Assembly (NCBI RefSeq): GCF_000787775.1
Contig: NZ_BBPM01000002.1
Span: 62,001 to 126,000 of the forward strand
DNA length: 64,000 bases
Source: Streptacidiphilus carbonis
GTDB lineage: Bacteria > Actinomycetota > Actinomycetes > Streptomycetales > Streptomycetaceae
Direction: 5' to 3'
Below the pieces are notes generated by a model, which worked only from the letters and a program-made list of their open reading frames with translations, was not told where the DNA came from and ran no database searches. Made by a program: the position numbers and the translations under genes. Numbering within the stretch: position 1 is the stretch's first letter; each line of letters begins with the position of its first letter. Of the stretch, positions 45,355 through 55,331 are shown piece after piece.

Positions 45355-46962
45355 TCAGGAGGCGCTGAGGTTCACCGAGCGGGCGAACTTGGCGCCGATC
45401 TCCGCGGCGATCTCGGTCAGCAGCGGCTGCGGGATCTCGCTGTCGACGGTCAGCGACACCAGGGCGTCGCCCGCCTCGTCGTCACGGGACACCTGCATGC
45501 CGGCGATGTTGATGCCGGCCTCGCCGAGGATCCGGCCCAGCGCGCCGACGACGCCCGGGCGGTCGTCGTAGCGGAAGAAGGCCATGTGGTCGGTGAGCAC
45601 CACGTCCACGTCGAAGGTGTCGACGCCGACGATCTTCTGCACCCGCTTGGGACCGGTGAGCGTGCCGGAGACGGCGACCTCGCGGCCGTCGGTCAGGGTG
45701 CCGCGCACGGTGATCACGTTGCGGTACTCGGGGCTCTCGCTGGTGGTGGTCAGCCGCACCTCGAGGCCGCGCTCCTGGGCGAACAGCGGGGCGTTGACGT
45801 AGGAGACCGTCTCGGCGACGACGTCCTCGAAAACGCCCTTGAGGGCGGACAGCTCCAGCACCTTGACGTCGTGCTGGGTGATCTCGCCGCGCACCTCGAC
45901 GTCGAGGCGGACGGCGACCTCGCCGGCCAGCGCGGTGAAGATCCGGCCGAGCTTCTCGGCCAGCGGCAGGCCGGGGCGCACGTCCTCGGCGATGACGCCG
46001 CCCTGGACGTTCACCGCGTCCGGGACCAGCTCGCCGGCCAGGGCGAGGCGGACCGACTTGGCCACCGAGATCCCGGCCTTCTCCTGCGCCTCGTCGGTGG
46101 AGGCGCCCAGGTGCGGGGTGCAGACCACGTTGTCGAAGGCGAACAGCGGGGAGTCGGTGCACGGCTCCTTGGAGTAGACGTCGAGGCCGGCGCCGGCCAC
46201 CCGGCCCTCCTTGAGGGCGGCCGCGAGGGCCTCCTCGTCCACGATCCCGCCGCGGGCGGCGTTGACGATGCGGACGGTCGGCTTGACCTTGTGCAGCGCC
46301 TCGTCGCCGATCAGACCGATGGTCTCCGGGGTCTTCGGCAGGTGCACCGTGATGAAGTCGGAGACCTCCAGCAGCTCGTCCAGCGACATGAGCTTGACGC
46401 CCATCTGCGCGGCGCGGGCGGCCTGGATGTAGGGGTCGTAGGCGACGATCTTCATACCGAAGCCGGACATCCGCTGCGCGACCAGGACGCCGATCCGGCC
46501 GAGGCCCACCACACCGAGGGTCTTCTCGGCCAGTTCGACGCCGGTGTACTTGCTGCGGGCCCACTTGCCGGCCTTGAGCGCGGTGTTGGCGGCCGGGATG
46601 TGCCGGGCGGTGGAGATCAGCAGGCCGCAGGCCAGCTCGGCGGCGGTGACGATGTTGGAGGTCGGGGCGTTGACCACCATCACCCCCGCCTTGGTCGCGG
46701 AGGGTACGTCCACGTTGTCGAGGCCGACGCCGGCGCGGGCGACGACCTTGAGCTTCCCGGCGGCCGCGATGGCCTCGGCGTCGACCTTGGTGGCGGAGCG
46801 GATCAGGATCGCGTCCACGTCGGCGATGGCGGGCAGCAGCTGGGCCCGGTCGGCGCCGTCGCAGTGGCGGATCTCGAAGTCGGGGCCCAGCGCGTCCACG
46901 GTCGCGGGGGAGAGCTCTTCCGCGATGAGAACGACAGGCTTCTGGGTGGGTGCAGCGCTCAC
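45355..46962 (-). CDS. serA: D-3-phosphoglycerate dehydrogenase
   Basis: First step of serine synthesis. 535 residues from GTG (VSAAPTQKPVVLIAEELS), AAGGAC 8 nt upstream. N-terminal catalytic and NAD domains (VVGLGRIGVLVAQR; NAARGGIVDEEAL with the catalytic Arg; PHLGASTDEAQ with the catalytic His), an intervening domain and a C-terminal ACT domain (FFRYDDRPGVVGALGRILGEAGINIAGM) that usually binds serine for feedback. The long four-domain form is the standard actinobacterial type. Confidence 0.96.
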   Translation of the reverse strand: MSAAPTQKPVVLIAEELSPATVDALGPDFEIRHCDGADRAQLLPAIADVDAILIRSATKVDAEAIAAAGKLKVVARAGVGLDNVDVPSATKAGVMVVNAPTSNIVTAAELACGLLISTARHIPAANTALKAGKWARSKYTGVELAEKTLGVVGLGRIGVLVAQRMSGFGMKIVAYDPYIQAARAAQMGVKLMSLDELLEVSDFITVHLPKTPETIGLIGDEALHKVKPTVRIVNAARGGIVDEEALAAALKEGRVAGAGLDVYSKEPCTDSPLFAFDNVVCTPHLGASTDEAQEKAGISVAKSVRLALAGELVPDAVNVQGGVIAEDVRPGLPLAEKLGRIFTALAGEVAVRLDVEVRGEITQHDVKVLELSALKGVFEDVVAETVSYVNAPLFAQERGLEVRLTTTSESPEYRNVITVRGTLTDGREVAVSGTLTGPKRVQKIVGVDTFDVDVVLTDHMAFFRYDDRPGVVGALGRILGEAGINIAGMQVSRDDEAGDALVSLTVDSEIPQPLLTEIAAEIGAKFARSVNLSAS

Positions 46963-47174
46963 GACAGTTGTCCTTACTGTCCGGATCTCCCCTGCCGCAT
47001 GGGTGTGGGTGGCACCCGTGTAGGGGCGGCATGGTGGGAACGGTGGCATGCCGCGTTGGAGACGCACGACGCTGTGGGCCTGACGCGCAATCGGGAGTCT
47101 AGCGAGGGTTCGGTCCGTACCACGCGCCCTTGCGGTGGAATCACCCGCCCGGGACCTTACGAACCGTACAAAGG

Positions 47175-47206
47175 TGCGGGGGTGCCCGGGCAGGCGCACC
47201 CCCGCA
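47175..47206 (-). terminator. ilvC terminator
   Basis: 11-bp arms TGCGGGGGTGC and GCACCCCCGCA with a 10-nt loop, followed on the minus strand by CCTTTGTACGG. It lies 18 nt beyond the ilvC stop. The serA start is about 210 nt further; nothing else is evident in that gap. Confidence 0.7.
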
Positions 47207-47223
47207 GCCGACGTGGGGGAAGC

Positions 47224-48321
<1,098 letters not shown>

Positions 48322-48351
48322 GGGTTGGCGCGCGTCGTGCGGGGTTGCTGT

Positions 48352-48427
48352 TCGCGCAGTTCCCCGCGCCCCTGACGTTCTGCAACCGGCTCAGTTGCAA
48401 CCGGCCAGGGGCGCGAGGAACTGCGCG
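48352..48427. repeat. dispersed inverted repeat, copy 4 (terminator-like)
   Basis: 21-bp arms, core GCAGTTCCCCGCGCCCCT with one mismatch in the right arm (GAGGAA for GGGGAA). The loop holds two TTGCAACCGG-like strings. It lies 23 nt beyond the ilvH stop and upstream of the ilvC leader. Confidence 0.8.
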
Positions 48428-48449
48428 GGAACCGTCTGCGGAGGATCAG

Positions 48450-48974
48450 TCAGGCGCTGCGGTCCAGCGCGCGGAGGGAACGGTCGGTGATCGACCTTGC
48501 TCCGCGGCCCACGGCGACCATCCCGGACTGGACGAGTTCCTTGATGCCGTACGGTTCCAGCATCTTCAGCATCGCCTCCAGCTTGTCCGAACTGCCGGTG
48601 GCCTCGACGGTCACCGCGTCGGGGGAGACGTCCACGGTCTTGGCGCGGAACAGCTGGACGATCTCGGTGATCTGGGAGCGGGTCTCGCTGTCCGCGCGCA
48701 CCTTGACCAGGACCAGCTCGCGGCGGACCGCCGCGTCCGGGTCCAGCTCGACGATCTTTATGACGTTGACCAGCTTGTTGAGCTGCTTGGTGACCTGCTC
48801 CAGCGGCAGGTCCTCCACGTTGACGACGATGGTCATCCGGGAGATGTCGGGGTGCTCGGTCGGTCCGACCGCGAGCGAGTCGATGTTGAACCCCCGGCGG
48901 GAGAACAGGGCGGCGATGCGGGCGAGCACGCCGGGCTTGTTCTCGACCAGGACGGAGAGGGTGTGCTTGGACAT
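48450..48974 (-). CDS. ilvH: acetolactate synthase small (regulatory) subunit
   Basis: 174 residues. N-terminal ACT domain (TLSVLVENKPGVLARIAALFSRRGFNIDSLAVG) binds valine for feedback inhibition and activates IlvB; the C-terminal domain ends GIKELVQSGMVAVGRGARSI. Also called ilvN. It starts about 40 bp after the ilvB stop and is surely co-transcribed with it. Confidence 0.96.
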   Translation of the reverse strand: MSKHTLSVLVENKPGVLARIAALFSRRGFNIDSLAVGPTEHPDISRMTIVVNVEDLPLEQVTKQLNKLVNVIKIVELDPDAAVRRELVLVKVRADSETRSQITEIVQLFRAKTVDVSPDAVTVEATGSSDKLEAMLKMLEPYGIKELVQSGMVAVGRGARSITDRSLRALDRSA

Positions 48975-49014
48975 GGTTCCTGATCCCTTGGTCTCTGTCG
49001 GTCTGTCGGGGTGC

Positions 49015-50847
49015 TCAGTCGAGCTGGTCGCCGAAGTCCGGGCGGACGTCGCGCGCCGCCAGGATCTCGTCGTTGCTGGTGCCGGCGGCGACCATGGGCC
49101 AGACCATGGCGTCCTGGTGCACGATGAAGTCGATCACGACCGGGGCGTCGTTGATGGCCATCGCCTGCTGGATCACCGCGTCCAGGTCCTCCGGGCGCTC
49201 GCAGCGCAGACCGACGCAGCCCATCGCCTCGGACAGCTTCACGAAGTCCGGGATCCTGGTGCCCTGGGCGGGCTGGGCGACGCCGTCGTGCTCGGGGCCG
49301 CTGTGCAGCACGGTGTTGGAGTAGCGCTGCTCGTAGAACAGGGTCTGCCACTGGCGGACCATGCCCAGCGAGCCGTTGTTGATGACCGCGACCTTGATCG
49401 GGATGTTGTTCAGGGCGCAGGTGACCAGTTCCTGGTTGGTCATCTGGAAGCAGCCGTCGCCGTCGATCGCCCACACCGGGGTGTCCGGCATGCCCGCCTT
49501 GGCCCCCATGGCCGCCGGGACGGCGTAGCCCATCGTCCCCGCGCCGCCGGAGTTCAGCCAGGTGGCCGGCTTCTCGAAGCTCAGGAACTGGGAGGCCCAC
49601 ATCTGGTGCTGCCCGACGCCGGCCGCGTAGATCGCGTCCGGGCCGACCAGCTGGCCGATCCGCTCGATCACCTGCTGCGGGCTCAGCATGTTGTCGGGGG
49701 CCGCGTCGTAGCCGACCGGGTAGGTCTTGCGCCAGCTGTTCAGCTGCTGCCACCACTCCGCGTAGTCGGTGGCGGTGCCGCTCGCGAACTCGGCCTGGAC
49801 GGCCTGGATCAGGTCGGCCAGGATCTCCCGGGCGTCGCCGACGATCGGCACGTCGGCGGTGCGGTTCTTGCCGATCTCGGCCGGGTCGATGTCGGCGTGG
49901 ACGATCCTGGCGTGCGGGGCGAAGGTGTCCAGGCGCCCGGTGACCCGGTCGTCGAAGCGGGTGCCGACGGCGAACAGCAGGTCCGCCTTCTGCAGCGCGG
50001 TCACCGCGGCCACACTGCCGTGCATCCCGGGCATGCCCAGGTGCTGGTCGTGGCTGTCGGGGAAGGCGCCCAGCGCCATCAGCGTGGTGACCACCGGGGC
50101 GCCGGTCAGCTCGGCCAGGATCCGCAGCTCCGCGGTCGCCCCGGACTTGATGACGCCGCCGCCGATGTAGAGGACCGGGCGCTTGGCGGAGGTCAGCAGC
50201 CGGGCGGCCTCCCGGATCTGCTTGGCGTGCGGCTTGGTCACCGGACGGTAGCCGGGCAGCTGGTGCTCCGGCGGCCAGCGGAACACGGTCCGGGCCTGCA
50301 GCGCGTCCTTGGCGATGTCCACGAGCACCGGGCCCGGGCGGCCGGTGGCGGCGATGTGGAACGCCTCCGAGATCACCCGCGGGATCTCGGCCGGGTCGGT
50401 GACCAGGAAGTTGTGCTTGGTGATCGGCATGGTGATGCCGCAGATGTCCGCCTCCTGGAAGGCGTCGGTGCCGATCGCGGCACTGGCGACCTGCCCGGTG
50501 ATGGCGACGATCGGCACCGAGTCCATGTAGGCGTCGGCGATCGGGGTGACCAGGTTGGTGGCACCCGGACCCGAGGTGGCCATGCAGACGCCCACCTTGC
50601 CGGTGGCCTGGGCGTAGCCGGTGGCGGCGTGGCCGGCGCCCTGCTCGTGGCGGACCAGGATGTGACGGACCTTGACCGAGTCCATCAGCGGGTCGTAGGC
50701 CGGCAGGATCGCACCGCCGGGGAGTCCGAACATGGTCTCGACGCCGACCGCTTCGAGCGAGCGGATGAGCGACTGGGCCCCGGTCATGGGCTCGGCGACG
50801 GGGGACGTCTCGCCTCGCTGCGGGGCGGCGGCTGCCTGCTCAGTCAT
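49015..50847 (-). CDS. ilvB: acetolactate synthase large subunit
   Basis: ThDP- and FAD-dependent enzyme making acetolactate and acetohydroxybutyrate. 610 residues from ATG ([13 protein letters not shown]). Catalytic Glu in [18 protein letters not shown] region [12 protein letters not shown]; ThDP motif [12 protein letters not shown] with [18 protein letters not shown] precedes the start. The transcript begins well upstream and carries a leader peptide and attenuator, so expression should respond to branched-chain aminoacyl-tRNA levels. Confidence 0.97.
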   Translation of the reverse strand: MTEQAAAAPQRGETSPVAEPMTGAQSLIRSLEAVGVETMFGLPGGAILPAYDPLMDSVKVRHILVRHEQGAGHAATGYAQATGKVGVCMATSGPGATNLVTPIADAYMDSVPIVAITGQVASAAIGTDAFQEADICGITMPITKHNFLVTDPAEIPRVISEAFHIAATGRPGPVLVDIAKDALQARTVFRWPPEHQLPGYRPVTKPHAKQIREAARLLTSAKRPVLYIGGGVIKSGATAELRILAELTGAPVVTTLMALGAFPDSHDQHLGMPGMHGSVAAVTALQKADLLFAVGTRFDDRVTGRLDTFAPHARIVHADIDPAEIGKNRTADVPIVGDAREILADLIQAVQAEFASGTATDYAEWWQQLNSWRKTYPVGYDAAPDNMLSPQQVIERIGQLVGPDAIYAAGVGQHQMWASQFLSFEKPATWLNSGGAGTMGYAVPAAMGAKAGMPDTPVWAIDGDGCFQMTNQELVTCALNNIPIKVAVINNGSLGMVRQWQTLFYEQRYSNTVLHSGPEHDGVAQPAQGTRIPDFVKLSEAMGCVGLRCERPEDLDAVIQQAMAINDAPVVIDFIVHQDAMVWPMVAAGTSNDEILAARDVRPDFGDQLD

Positions 50848-50904
50848 CTGCTGATTCCTTCTCGGAGGAGTACCTGGCGGGTGTGGATGTCGCGGCTTGG
50901 GCAA

Positions 50905-50940
50905 CAAAAAACCCCTCGTGCCCATGGGCATGCGAGGGGT
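50905..50940 (-). terminator. ilvB attenuator
   Basis: On the minus strand ACCCCTCG/CGAGGGGT with an inner TGCCC/GGGCA, followed by six T residues. It lies 54 nt past the leader peptide stop and 58 nt before ilvB. This is a textbook intrinsic terminator used as an attenuator. Confidence 0.88.
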
Positions 50941-51007
50941 GGCGCGTCGGCCTGAGTGATTCCGTGGGACCGTGGAAACGGAAGCCACGCGGATCAGCCG
51001 ACGCGCC
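50941..51007 (-). promoter_or_regulatory. ilvB leader long-range stem
   Basis: GGCGCGTCGGC (50941-50951) pairs perfectly with GCCGACGCGCC (50997-51007), which overlaps the last codons of the leader peptide. A ribosome stalled on the Ile-Leu-Val-Leu codons would leave this stem free to form, while one at the stop codon would block it. The sequences between form a smaller TTCCGT/ACGGAA hairpin. Confidence 0.6.
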
Positions 51008-51035
51008 CGCCAAGTACGAGAATTCGGGTGCGCAT
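50994..51035 (-). CDS. ilvB leader peptide
   Basis: 13 residues, [13 protein letters not shown], with the run Ile-Leu-Val-Leu in codons 5-8. Excellent ribosome site GGAGGAAGG 7 nt before the ATG. Nearly the same peptide is known before ilvB in other streptomycetes. Its translation senses shortage of branched-chain aminoacyl-tRNAs and controls the downstream attenuator. It starts only 33 bp beyond the end of the GGDEF/EAL gene, so the promoter must lie inside that gene's 3' end. Confidence 0.88.
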   Translation of the reverse strand: MRTRILVLGGRVG

Positions 51036-51067
51036 GGCTCGACCTTCCTCCGGAGGCGTCCGGAGTG

Positions 51068-54000
51068 TCAAGCCGGTGGGATGGACGTCTCATCATGCGG
51101 ACCCAGCGCGAGATGACCGCCACGGGAACGTCCTTGCTGGTCAGAGTGTGTACGGGGGTGGCCGGGCCGATGAATCCGCAGGTCACCGCGGGATTCGCCC
51201 GTCCGGGGCACGGCATAGCCGGGGCCGCAGAGCACGGCGTCCAGCTGCTCGTCGGGGAGCGGCCCGGAGAAGTACTGGCCCTGGCCGCGGCGGCAGCCCA
51301 GCTCGCGCAGCAGCGCCGCCTGGTCCGCGTGGTCCACGCCCTCGGCGGCCGTGGTGAGGCCCAGCTCCCGCCCGAGTCCGAGCACCGAGGTGGCCAGGGT
51401 CCGCAGGAAGGCGGACTCGACCATGCCGTCGACCAGACTGCGGTCCACCTTGATCAGGTCCACCGGCAGCCGCCGCAGCCCGCTGAGCGGGGCCCCCGGA
51501 CCGCCGAACCCGTCCAGGCACAGCCCGATGCCGAGTCTGCGGAGCGCGGTGAGCCTCCGGACCAGCTCCTCGGGGCGGTGGGCGCGGATGTCCGCCGCCT
51601 CGACCTCGGTGATCTCCAGGAGTAAGGACTCCGCCGGCAGGCCGCTGCGCAGCAGTATCGCCTCGATGGTCTCGCCCAGCCCCGGCGCGGCCAGTCTGCG
51701 GGCGGGCAGCCGCAGCGCCACCGGCAGCTCGGACACGGTCGCGCCCAGCCGCTCCCGGCGCTCGGCGGACAGCTGCAGCGCCTGCTCCACCATCCAGCGG
51801 GTGAACCTGGCAGCGCGGTCGCCGCCCTCGGCCGCCCGCAGGAACTCGGCCGGGGTGAGCAGCAGGCCCTGCGCCGAACGCCAGCGGGCCTGCGCGGACA
51901 GCGCCACCACCTCACCGGTCTCCAGGTCGACGACGGGCTGGTGCAGCAGCGCGAACTGGCCCTCGCGGACCGCCAGTCGGAGCCGCTGCTCCAACTCGGT
52001 CCGGCGGTGCAGCTCGGTGCGCAGCTTCGGGTCGTAGACGGCGACCCGGCCCTTGCCGTTCTTCTTGGCCTGGTACATCGCCAGGTCGGCGTTGCGCAGC
52101 AGTCTGGCCGGGGTGCTGCGTTCATCCGTGGGGACGGCCCCCGGGCTGCCCGCGGGTTCGGCGAAGGCGATGCCGATGCTGGCGGCCACCGCCAGCTCCT
52201 CGCCGCCGATCCAGTACGGCGCGGACAGCGCGGCGCGCAGCCGCTCGGCGACCTCCACCGCCTGCTCCTGGTCCAGCCCGGCCAGCAGCACCGCGAACTC
52301 GTCGCCGCCCAGCCGGGCCACGGTGTCGCCGGTGCGGACGGTGTCCTGGAGCCTGCGGGCGGCCTGGACCAGCAGTTCGTCGCCGACCTGGTGCCCGGCC
52401 GTGTCGTTGACCGCCTTGAAGCCGTCCAGGTCCAGGAAGAGCACCGCGACGCCGTCTGCGTGCGGCTGGCCCAGTGCGGTTCTGCCGCGGTTCAGGAACA
52501 GCGCCCGGTTGGGCAGGTCGGTGAGCGCGTCGTGGAACGCGTTGTGCTCCAACTGCGCTTGCAACCGCACCCGTTCGGAGACGTCGCGGCAGTTGAAGAT
52601 CAGGCCGTCGCGGTACCGGTTCACCGTGGACTCGACGTCCAGCCACTCCCCCGCGCCGGAGCGCACCCGGCACTCGATCCTGGCGGTCGGCTCCTGGGCG
52701 GGGCTCTGCGCCAGGTAGCGCTGCACCTCCCACAGCACATGCCCGAGGTCGTCCGGGTGGACCATCTCCGGCAGCCGGGTGCCGACCAGTTCCTCGGCCG
52801 GACGGCCGTAGACGCCGGTCGCGGCGGGGCTGACATAGCGCAGCACGCCGTCCGGGTCGGCGATCATGATGACGTCGCTGGAGCCCTGGACCAGCGAGCG
52901 GAAGTGGTTCTCCTGGTGCGCGAGCTTCTGCGCCAGTGACAGGTTGTCGAGGAGCATGATGCCCTGACGCAGGATCAGCGCGAACACCACGGTGCAGGCC
53001 ACGATGAGCACGAAGCGGTCCAACTGGCGCTGCGCGAAGGCGTTGTAGATCAGGCCCACGGTGCAGACCCCGGCCGCGGCGTAGGGCGTCAGCGCGCTGA
53101 AGGTGGAGGCGACCCTGGGGCGGCCCCCGGCCGCCGCGGCACCGCCGCCGCTGGGCCTGGCCCAGGGGGCCCAGGCCAGCAGCATGCTGCCGGTGAACCA
53201 GCCGGCGTCCAGGAGTTGGCCGGAGTGGTAGGCGTCCCGGAGCGCCTGACTGGTGAACAGCGCGTCGCAGAGTACGGTCAGTGCCAGGGCCACCATCGCG
53301 GTGTGGACGGCCGCACGGTTGCTGTCGCGGCTGCGGAAGCGCAGCCCCAGCACCATGCTGACCAGCAGGATGTCCAGCACCGGGTAGGCCAGCGCCATGG
53401 ACAGCCGGAGCGGGCTGCCGGAGTCGCCGTGGGCGGTCCGGGCCAGCGCCAGGCTCCAGCTGAGGGTCAGCAGGGAGCCGGCGATGAGCCAGCCGTCCAG
53501 CGCCAGGCAGAGCCAACCCGCGGCGTTGCGGGGCCGCTTGGCCAGCAGCAGCAGGCCCAGGATGGCCGGCGGGGCGAACATCAGGAAGGCGTAGTCGGCG
53601 ATCGAGGGGGTCGGGATGGGGACCCTGAGCACCACCTCGTACCAGCCCCACACGCCGTTGCCGACCGCGACCATCAGCGAGGACAGGCCGAAGCAGAGCC
53701 AGGCCGGGCGGTGCCGGCCGGCGGCCGTGCAGCCGTACACCAGGCAGGACAGCGAGGCGGTCAAGGCGGCGCCGGAGAGGCCGAAGTCCCCCATGAAGTC
53801 GGCCAGGCCCGGCGAGCCCCACCCCGAGGCCGAGCCGATCAGGTAGCCGAGGCAGAGCAGCAGGATGAGCAGCCGCGGCAGCCGGGAGCCGCCGGCGGCG
53901 GGCTGGGGCTCGTCGCGCGGCTCCTCGTGCTCCTCGGCCCGGTACGCGGAGAGGCTGCCGGCGAGCAGCCCTTGCGGGTCCACGAAGCCCGCGACGGAAG

Positions 54001-54082
54001 CGATGGGATCCTGCACGCTGAATCTCGGCACGGAATGCTCCTCGGCCCAGGGTGGGCCGGGCAGCACGGTCTTGGTACTCAT
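51068..54082 (-). CDS. membrane PAS-GGDEF-EAL cyclic-di-GMP protein
   Basis: 1004 residues from ATG ([12 protein letters not shown]) with GGGGGAG upstream. About nine to ten membrane segments (residues about 70-390), a PAS domain (about 395-510), GGDEF at 592-596 with an inhibitory I site RTGD five residues earlier, then an EAL-type domain. The EAL motif is replaced (LSAQARW near residue 725) and the usual N and DDF metal residues are altered ([16 protein letters not shown]), so phosphodiesterase activity is doubtful while cyclase activity looks intact. Similar composite proteins next to ilvB occur in other streptomycetes. The basic C-terminal 50 residues look non-domain. Confidence 0.9.
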   Translation of the reverse strand: MSTKTVLPGPPWAEEHSVPRFSVQDPIASVAGFVDPQGLLAGSLSAYRAEEHEEPRDEPQPAAGGSRLPRLLILLLCLGYLIGSASGWGSPGLADFMGDFGLSGAALTASLSCLVYGCTAAGRHRPAWLCFGLSSLMVAVGNGVWGWYEVVLRVPIPTPSIADYAFLMFAPPAILGLLLLAKRPRNAAGWLCLALDGWLIAGSLLTLSWSLALARTAHGDSGSPLRLSMALAYPVLDILLVSMVLGLRFRSRDSNRAAVHTAMVALALTVLCDALFTSQALRDAYHSGQLLDAGWFTGSMLLAWAPWARPSGGGAAAAGGRPRVASTFSALTPYAAAGVCTVGLIYNAFAQRQLDRFVLIVACTVVFALILRQGIMLLDNLSLAQKLAHQENHFRSLVQGSSDVIMIADPDGVLRYVSPAATGVYGRPAEELVGTRLPEMVHPDDLGHVLWEVQRYLAQSPAQEPTARIECRVRSGAGEWLDVESTVNRYRDGLIFNCRDVSERVRLQAQLEHNAFHDALTDLPNRALFLNRGRTALGQPHADGVAVLFLDLDGFKAVNDTAGHQVGDELLVQAARRLQDTVRTGDTVARLGGDEFAVLLAGLDQEQAVEVAERLRAALSAPYWIGGEELAVAASIGIAFAEPAGSPGAVPTDERSTPARLLRNADLAMYQAKKNGKGRVAVYDPKLRTELHRRTELEQRLRLAVREGQFALLHQPVVDLETGEVVALSAQARWRSAQGLLLTPAEFLRAAEGGDRAARFTRWMVEQALQLSAERRERLGATVSELPVALRLPARRLAAPGLGETIEAILLRSGLPAESLLLEITEVEAADIRAHRPEELVRRLTALRRLGIGLCLDGFGGPGAPLSGLRRLPVDLIKVDRSLVDGMVESAFLRTLATSVLGLGRELGLTTAAEGVDHADQAALLRELGCRRGQGQYFSGPLPDEQLDAVLCGPGYAVPRTGESRGDLRIHRPGHPRTHSDQQGRSRGGHLALGPHDETSIPPA

Positions 54083-54421
54083 CACCGGTAACTCCCCCTC
54101 CGGCCCCGGGTGCGGGCGGAGCAGCGACACGGATCGCTCCGTACCGGCTCTCCCGCGTACCGGCTCTCCCGGTCGGGACCTTACACCACTCTCGTCACTC
54201 TACGACATCCATACTCAACTCAGAGTAACGGAGTGCGGTGCGGGGGCCCTCCGGGGTTGGGAACTGGGGATGGGAACCAGCCGAATGGCCAGGCGTGCGG
54301 GAGGGTTGGGGGCGCAGTAGGGGCGCGGGACGGGGCGTCTGCCGCGAGCTCGCTGTCCGTGGACGGTTCTCGCGCGCGCTGTTGACCGAGCACGGCCCCG
54401 CGCCGGAACTCCGGGCCGGCC
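54083..54421. other. intergenic region with short direct repeat
   Basis: About 340 bp upstream of the GGDEF/EAL gene and downstream of the dehydrogenase gene. The only structure I see is the tandem GTACCGGCTCTCCC pair (54141-54154, 54157-54170) and an AT-richer stretch at 54180-54230 that could hold the promoter. No clear hexamers and no small gene. Confidence 0.5.
54141..54170. repeat. 14-nt tandem direct repeat
   Basis: GTACCGGCTCTCCC twice with a 16-nt period, 59-88 nt before the GGDEF/EAL gene start, probably within its leader or promoter. Confidence 0.65.
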
Positions 54422-55321
54422 CTAAGGACGGAAGGCGGCGAGCTGGGCGTTCAGGAGTCTGAGGGCGCGGGGGAGGAAGGCGGTGCTGGGGCCGCCCACA
54501 TGGGGGGTGATCAGGGTGTTGGGGGCGTGCCAGAGCGGATGGTCGGCAGGCAGCGGTTCGGGATCGGTGACGTCCAGGGCCGCGCCGATGCGGCCGGATT
54601 CCAGCTCCGCGAGCAGGGCCTTGGTGTCCACGACGGCGCCGCGCGCCACGTTGACCAGCAGGGCGCCGTCCTTCATCCGGGCCAGGAAGGCGGCGTCGGC
54701 GAAGTGCCGGGTCTGCCCGGTCAGCGGAACCAGCAGTACCACCACATCGGCGGTCGGCAGCAGCGCGGGAAGCTCGTCGAGGGCGTGCACCGGGCCGAGG
54801 GGCGCGGAACGCGCGCTGCGCGCCACCCGGACGACCGCGCACTCGAACGGCAGCAGCCGCGCCTCCAGTGCCGCGCCGATGGAGCCGTAGCCGGCGATCA
54901 GCACCGTGCGGTCGGCCAGCGCGGGACGGAAGTGCTGGTCCCACACCCCGTCGGCCTGGTTCCCGACGAACTGCGGGATGCCCCGCAGCGAGGCCAGGAT
55001 CAGCGTCATGGCCAACTCGGCGGTGCTGGCGTCGTGCAGACCGCGGGCGTTCTGCAGGGTCACCCCCGGCGGGAGGTGCGGCAGCACGTCGTCCACTCCG
55101 GCGGTCAGCGTCTGCACGGTGCGCAGCGCGGGCAGCCGGGGCAGCAGGGCCACCGCGGCCGCATGCCGCATATAGGGCAGGCAATAGAACTCGACGCCGT
55201 CGAGCACCTGCTGCTCCGGCGGCGGCGACGCGCCGTCCCAGACGGCGATGTCGTCGGCGGACACCCCGGCGGGCAGGGGCGCGAGCTGCTCGGGCGGGTA
55301 GGGCAGAAGGTAGCGGGCCAT
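54422..55321 (-). CDS. D-2-hydroxyacid dehydrogenase family protein
   Basis: 299 residues. NAD-binding GYGSIG, catalytic Arg in NVARGAVVDTKALL, Glu in DVTDPEPLPADHPLW and His in TPHVGGPS are all in place, so it should be an active NAD(P)-dependent hydroxyacid dehydrogenase of the phosphoglycerate/glyoxylate reductase family. Substrate unknown. The ATG (MARYLLPYPPEQLAPL) has no good ribosome site but lies 10 bp after the LuxR stop, so it is probably translated by coupling. Confidence 0.87.
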   Translation of the reverse strand: MARYLLPYPPEQLAPLPAGVSADDIAVWDGASPPPEQQVLDGVEFYCLPYMRHAAAVALLPRLPALRTVQTLTAGVDDVLPHLPPGVTLQNARGLHDASTAELAMTLILASLRGIPQFVGNQADGVWDQHFRPALADRTVLIAGYGSIGAALEARLLPFECAVVRVARSARSAPLGPVHALDELPALLPTADVVVLLVPLTGQTRHFADAAFLARMKDGALLVNVARGAVVDTKALLAELESGRIGAALDVTDPEPLPADHPLWHAPNTLITPHVGGPSTAFLPRALRLLNAQLAAFRP

Positions 55322-55331
55322 GACGGCGAGG

